In this document: in pieces, positions 34,369 to 43,399 of the stretch
Position numbering within the stretch: position 1 is the stretch's first letter
How the letters are laid out: each line of letters starts with the position of its first letter
Assembly: GCA_907163345.1 (NCBI GenBank)
Contig: CAJQUN010000466.1
Span: 370,464-434,463 of the forward strand
Direction of reading: 5' to 3'
DNA: 64,000 bases
DNA from: Haberlea rhodopensis
Taxonomy: Eukaryota; Streptophyta; Magnoliopsida; Lamiales; Gesneriaceae
The notes under the pieces: model-generated
What the model was told of the DNA's origin: nothing
Databases searched by the model: none
What the model saw: only the letters and a program-made list of their open reading frames with translations
Program-made: the position numbers and the translations under genes

Positions 34369-34577
34369 CGGCGATCGATCGGTGCGAGTGAGCGATCGAT
34401 CGCCGATGACAGTAACATTTTAAGGCGGTGAAATTGGATGGCGATCGATCGGTGAAAGTGTCGCGATCGATCGCGATGAACAGAGCATTCTGGCGATCGA
34501 TCGCCAAGTTGTTGCGATCGATCGCGAGGGGGCAGAGAGTTTTGGCGATCGATCGGTGTTGATCGCGATCGATCGCC
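34369..34577. repeat. Cluster of about eight CGATCGATCG palindromes
   Basis: Eight or so copies of GATCGATC flanked by C/G within about 210 bases, at irregular spacing of 20-50 bases. Two variants alternate: GCGATCGATCGC and GCGATCGATCGG. The same decamer is clustered in the C, C-like and D LTRs. Confidence 0.85.
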
Positions 34578-34884
34578 AGTGGTAATATTTTGAAAAATAA
34601 AATATTTTGTGGAATTTGATTTTAATGCCTATGATAACATGATATATTGTTGGCATTGTTGTAGCACCATCACAGGGGACAGGACAACGAGGCACTTAGC
34701 TATTGACAACTGCTTTATCTCGTTTGTGTCGCAGTACAGGTACGTGTTGACGTACGGAGTATAGATATGATATGATGATGCTATTATGGTTTTGATATCA
34801 TATGATTTATGTTATCGTTGTGTCATATGATTGGTAGTATCATATGCATGTGCATACATAGATTTCATATGATTGGTATGGATG

Positions 34885-35120
34885 CCTTGATAGATATGTG
34901 TATATGCTTTGGTACGATCATTGTCTTGATAGATATACCTGGTGGGGTATATGCTTTGACTGCCACGATAGATATGCTAGTGTTGGGCATATGCTTTGAC
35001 TGGGATCGGTGCCTGGATAGATATGCTAGTGTGGGGCATATGCTTGGGCTGGGATCGTTGCCACGATAGATATACTACATATGCTTTGGCTTGAGAGATA
35101 TACGCCTGGTTTGGGTATAT
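34885..35120 (+). repeat. Degenerate ~50-bp repeat with co-varying ATAT hairpins
   Basis: Units GATAGATATGC...GGGCATATGCTTTG recur with matched changes in both arms: ATATACC/GGTATAT (34933-34954), ATATGC/GCATAT (34972-34992 and 35021-35041), ATATAC/GTATAT (35098-35120). Confidence 0.75.
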
Positions 35121-35656
35121 GCTCTGGCTATTATCACAGATGAGTATGGTACTATGATATGTGCTGCTAATATGAAGATGTGATGTGGTTTCTCACAGAC
35201 ATATTGAGCTGAATAGGCATATCATATGAGACTCGTGATAATAGGGAACTTGTTGAGACATGTCATGACATAATGCATTTGTGGATGCATGATACAGAAC
35301 ATTCACGTTATCTGATTTATTGAGCTTTATCATTGATATTGATATTGTGTTTTGATATTGCACTGAGATAGTTGTTATCTATACTCACGTTGTGAATGTT
35401 TCTGTAGGGACTCATAGACGTGGGGAGCGTGAGTCATGATTTCCGCTGCGAGGGGAACCACTGCCTAGGAGTTCTTTTGAATTAGGTTGTTTATGTACAT
35501 GATATGTATAGTTTGTTAGGTTTTTTTTGATAACCTTGTAAACAACTTAACTAGCATGAACTCTTAATCCGTGCATGGTATATTACTTAATTCAGACTCA
35601 CATATGTATGTTTAATGAATACATAATGGATTAAGTAAACGAGGAACCCACATTAG

Positions 35657-35668
35657 TGGTATCAGAGC
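35657..35668 (+). other. Primer-binding site (initiator Met tRNA) of A
   Basis: TGGTATCAGAGC, four bases after the LTR end at 35652. Confidence 0.95.
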
Positions 35669-35826
35669 AGTGGTTCGAGAACGGGGTGAACATGGGTAGA
35701 AGAAGTGTATTAGGGAGTTACCTAAACACTTTGCGAATGGTAATAGCATGTTAGGAGTTGGCATATGATGTTATTCTAACATGTTATATTTTTATGATTG
35801 TTATTGTTAACCCTTGATCTACAGCT

Positions 35827-38800
35827 ATGACAGACAGAGGGTTACATGAGGATGTTGGGGATGCCATGAGTGGCAATGCGAGTGTACGGATGGCGCCTGT
35901 GCCACCACCACCGATTGAACAAGGGCCAGTGGAACAGGTATTGTTGCCTGGAGAATTGACTTTGACCCAGTTTCTGAGTTATCAGCCACCTAGGTTTGAG
36001 GGGACTGAGTCAGGGGAACTGTCAGAGGAGTGGCTGGAACGTGTAGAACAGATATTTGTATCAGCACCGTGTGCCAAGACTGCTTGGTTACGTTTAGCTG
36101 AATATCAGTTGGCCAAGAAAGCTATGATGTGGTGGAAATCCACAGTACTTGAGTTGAGGGCTCAAGGACAGACAGTGAACTGGGATGTGTTTAGAACAAA
36201 GTTTCTGGAGCATTATTTCTCTATTGCTGCAAGGCAAAGGAAAGAGGATGAATTTACAAATTTGAGACAGGGATCCATGACAGTATCTGATTATGCTGTG
36301 CACTATTCCTCTTTGCTTCGCTATGTGCCACATATTGCTGTCAATACAAAGGCAAAAATCAGACAATTTGTGAAAGGGTTGAGGCCTGAATTGTTTGATA
36401 GGGTCATGTCCAATAACCCTACATCTTATGAAGAAGCCTTGACTCGAGCTGAGATAGCTGAGATGGCTGAGATTGTTGTAGGAGTGTATAAAGATGTTGG
36501 ACAAGCCCAACCACCTACATCTGACAGTATGCGACCTAGAGGAGATTCCTTTAAATCACCACGAGGTGGTGCATCGTCATCTAGGTTTAGTGGGAAACGG
36601 TTTGGACCAAGGAAAGGGGATGACAGAAGGGCTAAGGGACAGTCCCAAGGTAGTAGTAGCAGTAGTGGACGAGGATTACAGTGTTTTAAATGTGGAGGGC
36701 CACATTATCAAAAGAATTGTCCACAGTTTGATACAGTAGTTTGTTTCCGTTGTGGGAAACCAGGACATGTGATCCGTGATTGTCCTCAAGTGGGCGGACA
36801 ACAGAGGAGAGGACCCATGTCAGAGAATACAGTGCAGCAGAGACCACAGAGTGTAGTACAGTCTGGTGGCGGACAGAGGGCAGGAACACCTCAGGCTCAG
36901 GTGTATGCACTAAACAGGGAGGAAGCAGAGGCAGCTCCTGATGCTGTGATAGCGGGTAAGTGTACTTTGTTTACTTATCCAGCCTTACTTTTGATTGATA
37001 CTGGTGCATCACATTCTTTTGTTGCACAAACTTTTGTTGATCGGTATCATATATGCTCGTCTCCACTGTTGATGCCTCTTTATGTTTCGACACCCATGGG
37101 AACTACTGTAATGGCTTGTCAGAGTGTGTCTGATTGTGAGATTCAGTTTGAGACTGAGTTTGGATTACAAGCTGATCTGATTGTGTTAGACATGACAGAT
37201 TTTGATTGTATTATTGGGATTGATGTTTTGAGTAGATATCAGTCTGTTGTGGATTGTTGTCATAAGGTTGTGAGATTTCAGTCTGATACTGGAACTCAAT
37301 GGTACTTCTATGGCCAGGGATCGAGGGCAAGGATTCCTTTGATATCAGCAATCCGAATGTCGCGTTTGTTGGAACGTGGACATGAAGGTTATTTGATTTA
37401 TGCCCTTGATGTCATAGAACAGAAAAGAGAAAGGAAAGTGGAGGAGATACCAGTGATTGCAGAATATGCGGATGTGTTTCCAGATGAGATACCTGGATTC
37501 CCACCGGGTCGAGAAGTGGAATTTGGTATTGATTTGATACCTGGTACTTCTGCAATTTCACGTGCTCCTTATCGGATGGCACCAACTGAATTGAAAGAGT
37601 TGAAAACTCAATTGCAAGATTTATTGGACAAGGGGTACATACGTCCTAGTGTATCGCCTTGGGGTGCTCCGGTATTATTTGTGAAGAAGAAGGATGGGAC
37701 AATGAGATTGTGTATTGATTATAGACAATTGAACAGGGTAACCATAAAGAATAAATATCCTCTTCCTCGTATTGATGATTTATTTGATCAGTTGCAGGGA
37801 TCAAGGATTTATTCTAAGATTGACTTGAGGTCAGGATATGATCAAATACGTGTGAGGGAAGGAGATATACAAAAGACAGCATTCAGAACTCGTTATGGAC
37901 ATTATGAGTTTCTGGTAATGCCATTTGGAGTAACAAATGCTCCTGCTGTCTTTATGAGTTTAATGAATCGTGTGTTTCAGGAATACCTTGATCGATTTGT
38001 CATTGTCTTTATCGATGATATATTGATCTATTCACGGAGTGATGCCGAACATGTTCAACATTTGCATATGGTGTTGCAATTGTTGAAGACACATCAGTTG
38101 TATGCCAAACTCAGTAAGTGTGAGTTTTGGTTGACTAGTGTTGGATTTTTGGGTCATGTCATATCAGAGGAAGGTATATCAGTTGATCCAAAGAAAGTGG
38201 AAGCAGTGTTGAATTGGTCAGCACCTACTTCTGTGCCAGAGATTCGTAGTTTCTTGGGTTTGGCAGGTTATTATAGACGATTCGTTGAAGGATTTTCAGC
38301 GATTGCCAAACCATTGACACATTTGACACAGAAGGGAGTATCATTTCAATGGTCAGAGGCTTGTGAGCGTAGTTTCCAGGAATTAAAACATCGATTGACT
38401 ACAGCTCCAGTCTTGATCATTCCATCTGAGCATGACAGGTTTGCAGTTTATACTGATGCATCATTACTTGGATTAGGTTGTGTTTTGATGCAGGACAAAC
38501 ATGTAGTGGCTTATGCATCACGACAGTTGAAGCCACATGAAATGAGATATCCAGTACATGATCTGGAATTGGCTGCCATTGTCTTTGCATTGAAGATATG
38601 GCGACATTATTTATATGGTACGTCGTTTACCATATATACTGATCATAAGAGCTTAAAATTTCTATTCACTCAAGCGGAGTTGAATATGAGACAAAGGAGA
38701 TGGATGGATCTGTTGAAAGATTATGATTGTGAGATTGATTATCATCCAGGAAAAGCTAATCTTACAGCAGATGCCTTGAGTCGGAAAGTACATCATACGG

Positions 38801-40230
38801 CTGATGAGATGGTTCATTTATCTGTTTTGATGACTTCTTGTTGTACTTTGGGTTATGATTTTGATATGGAGTCAGTGCCGGTACGGGTATCAACATTGTT
38901 GGTTGAACCTGACATTTTTGACAAAATAAGAACGGCACAAGGGAGTGATGATGAGGTACAACATTGGAAGGAAAAGATAAATCAAGGACAAACATCTCAA
39001 TTTGTACTAACAAGTGATGGAACTTTGAAGTACAGAAACTGTTGGGTAGTACCTGCGTCATTAGGACTACGCCAAGAACTACTACAACGTGCTCATTGTA
39101 GTAGATACAGTATACATCCTGGAGGGAAGAAAATGTACCATGATTTACGTACCCAATTTTGGTGGAAACGTATGAAACAGAATGTATTGAATTTTGTCAA
39201 ACGGTGTTTGATCTGTCAACAAGTGAAAGCGGAAAGACAGAGACCAGGAGGTGAATTACATAGTTTGGAAATTCCTCAGTGGAAATGGGAACATATCACG
39301 ATGGATTTTGTGACTCATTTGCCACGGACGTCTTCTGGTTGCGATGCAATTTGGGTAATTGTTGACAGACTTACCAAAGTATCTCATTTTGTGCCATATT
39401 GTATGACATATACATATCTGAGAATGGCACAGTTATACATTCAACATGTAGTGAGGCTACATGGTATTCCAGTTTCCATTGTATCGGATAGGGATCCGAG
39501 ATTTACTTCTCATTTCTGGGAAGGGCTACAGACAGCGTTGGGAACTGAAGTGCGATTGAGTACAGCATATCATCCTCAGACAGATGGACAAACAGAGCGT
39601 ACGATACAGACGCTTGAGGATATGTTGCGTGCCTGTGTATTAGAGTTTGATACTTCTTGGCAAGAGTCATTGCCATTAGTAGAATTTTCATATAACAACA
39701 GTTATCAGTCTAGTATACAGATGGCACCATTTGAGGCATTGTATGGGCGACGATGTAGATCGCCATTATATTGGGATGATGTGGATCAGTCTTCCTTACA
39801 TGGACCGGATATGATTCATGATATGGAAGAGAAAGTCAAGGTAATACGATTGAAATTGAAAGCTGCTCAGGATAGACAGGCTGCTTATGCCAATAAGCGA
39901 CGTAGACCACTTGAATTTCAAGTTGGTGACCGTGTGTTCTTGAAAATCTCACCTTTTAAAGGTGTAGTACGATTTGGGAAGCGTGGAAAATTGTCTCCAC
40001 GATATGTTGGTCCGTATGAGGTGTTGCAACGTATTGGTACGTTGGCATATCGCTTGGCACTACCACCAGCCTTGAGTAGTATTCATGATGTTTTTCATGT
40101 TTCACTGTTGAGGAAGTATGAACCAGATCCGAGTCACGTATTACAGTTACCTGATGTACAGTTGGATACAGATGTGTCGTATGAGGAACGACCGGTTATG
40201 ATCTTGGATCGAGCTGAACAGGTTGCGTAA
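35827..40230 (+). CDS. gag-pol: A gag-pol polyprotein (1467 aa)
   Basis: One open frame encodes the capsid and replication enzymes of a Ty3/gypsy element. Domains by residue: gag core about 50-215; zinc knuckles CFKCGGPHYQKNC (286-298) and CFRCGKPGHVIRDC (306-319); protease DTGAS (391-395); RT with CIDYRQLN at 629 and the catalytic FIDD at 728-731; RNase H with TDAS (Asp 877) and DHKSL (939); integrase HHCC between His1090 and Cys1130. The core residues are Asp1160, Asp1221 and Glu1257 (35 residues between the last two), followed by a GPY module near 1395. The start ATG lies two bases after an acceptor-like CTACAG. The frame ends LDRAEQVA, but the DNA beyond still encodes KVQWDRRGVEEATWETE in another frame, so the chromodomain-like tail is lost by a net 2-base deletion near 40215. 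Motif SGYDQ replaces the usual SGYHQ in RT. Confidence 0.96.
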   Translation: MTDRGLHEDVGDAMSGNASVRMAPVPPPPIEQGPVEQVLLPGELTLTQFLSYQPPRFEGTESGELSEEWLERVEQIFVSAPCAKTAWLRLAEYQLAKKAMMWWKSTVLELRAQGQTVNWDVFRTKFLEHYFSIAARQRKEDEFTNLRQGSMTVSDYAVHYSSLLRYVPHIAVNTKAKIRQFVKGLRPELFDRVMSNNPTSYEEALTRAEIAEMAEIVVGVYKDVGQAQPPTSDSMRPRGDSFKSPRGGASSSRFSGKRFGPRKGDDRRAKGQSQGSSSSSGRGLQCFKCGGPHYQKNCPQFDTVVCFRCGKPGHVIRDCPQVGGQQRRGPMSENTVQQRPQSVVQSGGGQRAGTPQAQVYALNREEAEAAPDAVIAGKCTLFTYPALLLIDTGASHSFVAQTFVDRYHICSSPLLMPLYVSTPMGTTVMACQSVSDCEIQFETEFGLQADLIVLDMTDFDCIIGIDVLSRYQSVVDCCHKVVRFQSDTGTQWYFYGQGSRARIPLISAIRMSRLLERGHEGYLIYALDVIEQKRERKVEEIPVIAEYADVFPDEIPGFPPGREVEFGIDLIPGTSAISRAPYRMAPTELKELKTQLQDLLDKGYIRPSVSPWGAPVLFVKKKDGTMRLCIDYRQLNRVTIKNKYPLPRIDDLFDQLQGSRIYSKIDLRSGYDQIRVREGDIQKTAFRTRYGHYEFLVMPFGVTNAPAVFMSLMNRVFQEYLDRFVIVFIDDILIYSRSDAEHVQHLHMVLQLLKTHQLYAKLSKCEFWLTSVGFLGHVISEEGISVDPKKVEAVLNWSAPTSVPEIRSFLGLAGYYRRFVEGFSAIAKPLTHLTQKGVSFQWSEACERSFQELKHRLTTAPVLIIPSEHDRFAVYTDASLLGLGCVLMQDKHVVAYASRQLKPHEMRYPVHDLELAAIVFALKIWRHYLYGTSFTIYTDHKSLKFLFTQAELNMRQRRWMDLLKDYDCEIDYHPGKANLTADALSRKVHHTADEMVHLSVLMTSCCTLGYDFDMESVPVRVSTLLVEPDIFDKIRTAQGSDDEVQHWKEKINQGQTSQFVLTSDGTLKYRNCWVVPASLGLRQELLQRAHCSRYSIHPGGKKMYHDLRTQFWWKRMKQNVLNFVKRCLICQQVKAERQRPGGELHSLEIPQWKWEHITMDFVTHLPRTSSGCDAIWVIVDRLTKVSHFVPYCMTYTYLRMAQLYIQHVVRLHGIPVSIVSDRDPRFTSHFWEGLQTALGTEVRLSTAYHPQTDGQTERTIQTLEDMLRACVLEFDTSWQESLPLVEFSYNNSYQSSIQMAPFEALYGRRCRSPLYWDDVDQSSLHGPDMIHDMEEKVKVIRLKLKAAQDRQAAYANKRRRPLEFQVGDRVFLKISPFKGVVRFGKRGKLSPRYVGPYEVLQRIGTLAYRLALPPALSSIHDVFHVSLLRKYEPDPSHVLQLPDVQLDTDVSYEERPVMILDRAEQVA

Positions 40231-40503
40231 CAAAGTGATTCCTATGGTAAAGGTACAGTGGGACAGACGGGGTGTCGAAGAGGCAACGTGGGAGACGGAG
40301 CAGCATATGATGCAACGGTATCCGGATTTGTTTACTGGTATGATTTTACAGTTTTATGATACGGTTGGTACATATATACTGTAGTGTTGCATATATGATC
40401 ATGTTTCCTATTTTCATATCGTATCATAGTTGAGTTGCGTGTTTCGATATGCATGGTTTGTATAGGCAATTTCGAGGACGAAATTCAATAAGTGGGGGAG
40501 AAT
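40231..40503 (+). other. A: out-of-frame pol tail, 3' untranslated region and polypurine tract
   Basis: The first 110 bases encode the chromodomain-like tail out of frame with the ORF. Near 40470 comes the conserved ATTTCGAGGACGAAAT hairpin, then AATAAGTGGGGGAGAAT up to the 3' LTR at 40504. Confidence 0.85.
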
Positions 40504-40754
40504 TGTAATGCCTCGATTTGTTTAATACACGTGTGATATGATTATGGTGTAATCATATCACTTGACGATATGATAATGGGAGTTCGAGTGGAACCAAGAA
40601 TGCATTGATTTAGATATGAAATGAAATATGAGAAGGCATGAAACATGGTGTGTAATACATTCATACTATAAACATGTGAATTATGGATTAAGTGTTGAAA
40701 GTGCATCAACATGTGCATTAGAGTTGCATTTGAATTTGGAGTGCATTGCATGTA
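40504..40754 (+). repeat. A 3' LTR, first part
   Basis: The first 251 bases of the LTR, identical in sequence to 33636-33886, interrupted by L2 at the duplication ATGTA (40750-40754). Confidence 0.95.
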
Positions 40755-43399
40755 TGTAAGGACCCCAAGCCCTTAAAACCTTGATTAGTGTATTAACCAC
40801 TATGTGTGGTACATGCTTTCTATAAAATGTCAATCGGGAAGCTCTGATGATACTTAATCATTGCCTGTCAATAAAAGACTCATATGTTTGCCCTTTACCA
40901 ACCCCTTGGTGCCACTTTTCACATTGTAAACTTTTACAAAAATTTGGGCAGAGTCTCCCCATAAATAGAGCTATCCCAAAACAGAGTACAACACATAACA
41001 AAATTCCCGGCCAGGGAACACATAATACTCAACAGAAAGCAGTAATACAAGTAGATTCCCAGCCAGGGAAGACACCACACATATGTCAACAAAAGTGGGT
41101 TCCAACACCCACATAATACACCAATGACTCTCATATCATTCTAGCAATTCAACCTAATTGCATGCAACCTTAAATGAAAGAGAGAAAGGCTCATGCCTTT
41201 ATATACAATCCATATACAAGTATAATCGTGCTCACATGCGAGCATCATGAATATGAATATGTATAAATCCTCAGGTGTATATATAGGTACTCTATACGAT
41301 ACCGTGCTCCATCAAGCCCTGGTACCACGATCCTGGGAGTACCTCAAATCAACAGCTCGAGCTCAGCTCCATAGCCATCGATGTACCTGTCCACCTGTCC
41401 CAACAGAGACAGCCCCCAACGGGGTGAGCATACCAATACACAAAATCCCATAATCATAATAATGAAATTCATAATTTACAACAAAGGTAAATGCTAATGA
41501 ATTTAAATGATACTCCCTGGATGGCAACATCCTCATCCGGGATTCCGTGTACTGTCCCTGTTCTCACAACATCAAACTCATCAAATCTCATAAATCAGTA
41601 AATCAACACATTGATTTACACATCGCATGCCTGATCCTCGAATATCAACATATAGTGATTACAAATTCATTAAACATGCAATTACAGATATCACAATATC
41701 TAATACTGATTTCACAACCTTGCTATCAATCACAGATAGCTCAAATGCCTTAGCATTTATTTTACCAATCCTTCATTATACTTAGACATCTCAAGTGTCT
41801 TATAATGAATACATGAGTCTACAAACCTAGACATCTCAAATGTCTTATAATGAATACACGATTCTACGAACTTAGACATCTCAAATGTCTTACGAAGAAT
41901 ACATGATTTTACGATCATTCCCAGGCATCTCAAATGCCCTAATATAATCAAATAAACCCAGTACCCCATATATCATACAAGAGTCATCCTACTCTAGTGT
42001 CACGCACGCTACAAGCGGCGATATCAAGATTTGGGTCATTCCTTGGCTATATCAACATGTATGTATAACCATACGCAAAACATTCAATGCAATCAAAAAC
42101 ACCTTATGCATTTCACATATATATAGTAATGCTCGTACGTCGCACGTACCTTAAATCTCCGAAGTCCGAGCCAAGCCTTGCCCGAGTTCCATGCCCCGAG
42201 GAATGATGTGCTAACACGATAAATAATTCACAATTAATTACGAACATGCAACCCATGCTCAAGCACACCCATATCCCTCAAAATATTGTCGACACACGAC
42301 AATTATCCTCTTAAAAGACCCGGGGCAGGGTACATGCAGGGAAGGAATAAATGAGACAATCGAAATTTGTTCAAGAATGCCCTGCAAAAATCGAACCTTA
42401 ATCTCACAATATCGAACCCAATAAAATACCATAATTCATCTAAAACGTCAATTAATCAACCCATAGCATGAATAATCATCCCACATGCCAAACCCCCAAA
42501 TTTGAAATCCAAATCCCTAAATTCGAACTCAATACCTTAAATTCGAACACAATTAAGCATTATAATGCGTCAACAACATGAATTAATCAATCCATAACAA
42601 GAATCACCACAACCCTTCCAAAACCCCCAAAATCGAACCCATTTCATGCACCCATCCAAAAATCGAACCCAAGCCAACGAAAATCGAAATCATTCGAGCC
42701 AATAAATCACAATTTGGCAGGGAATCACATCACAAGCATGGAAAAAGGGGTTAGGAAGGTTACCCAAACGAAATCGGAAGAAAAATCGACCAAAATCGAT
42801 AAACCCTAGAATTTGGGGATCGCCGCTCTTTCTCAAAATCCGACTTCCACACGCGATGAAACTTCGAATTGATGGAGGGGAAAGGAGCGCCTCGTCGAGA
42901 CGAAGCCGGCGGCGGGTCGCACGCGCCCAACGGCGGCCGGACGGCGGCGGGCGGAGCGCTTTTGCGCGCGGCAGCGCTGTAGCAGCGGGAAAATCGCACG
43001 CGGGAGAGAGGGAAGGAATTGGGGCTGATATGAAAATTTCTTAAAATCTTGGGTTCAAATGGTATTTATAGCAAAAATACCCCGAAAAATTAATAGCCCC
43101 ACAAATACATCATGATTCCTTAAAAATCATCTGTTTTCAAAAACTCTCTCTCTAACTCCAAAATCCCCTACCGGTGCTCACATAGCACCCGAGATTCCGA
43201 GACACATCAAAAACCCAACTCTTAGGTTTTACACCGTAATGTGAATACAATCTCAACCTCTGGATCCAACGATCCCAACTGCCCAAATAAACGAGCCCAG
43301 AAGGCCCAACACCTCGATTAAATCCCAAATCGCCACGTAAAACCACTTTAGGGATTATTAATACTCCGGGATTAACACCTATAATCCCTGGTCATCACA
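40755..43399 (-). repeat. L2 3' LTR
   Basis: From TGTAAGGACCCC to GGTCATCACA. TATA box on the minus strand at 43063-43070; donor hairpin near 42135-42149; three AGACAT hairpins and one AGGCAT hairpin at about 41781-41938. Confidence 0.93.
41781..41938. repeat. AGACAT/AGGCAT hairpin repeat in L2 LTR
   Basis: Three AGACAT-CTCAA-ATGTCT-type units and one AGGCAT-CTCAA-ATGCCC unit, spaced by about 40 bases. The loop is constant and stem base 3 changes in both arms. The same repeat is in L1 (2199-2362), F (sense loop TTGAG/GTGAG, about 53911-53975) and the other L2 LTR. Confidence 0.8.

Larger units (their letters stand above)
33636..35652 (+). repeat. A 5' LTR
   Basis: From TGTAATGCCTCGA to GAGGAACCCACA. 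It carries the CGATCGATCG cluster (34369-34577), the donor hairpin (34740-34755), and an ATATGC/GCATAT hairpin repeat (about 34885-35120). Confidence 0.95.
34740..35824 (+). other. Predicted leader intron of A
   Basis: The donor CAG|GTACGTG is at 34740. A T-rich tract with TTGTTAACCC and CTACAG ends at 35824, two bases before the gag ATG. The 1085-nt segment contains the end of the LTR and the PBS. The same layout is found in C and D. Predicted from motifs; no RNA evidence available here. Confidence 0.45.

Noticed and set aside
35657..35668. A tRNA gene at the TGGTATCAGAGC sites
   Set aside because: Only the 12 bases complementary to the tRNA 3' end are present, directly next to LTR ends. 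They are primer-binding sites.
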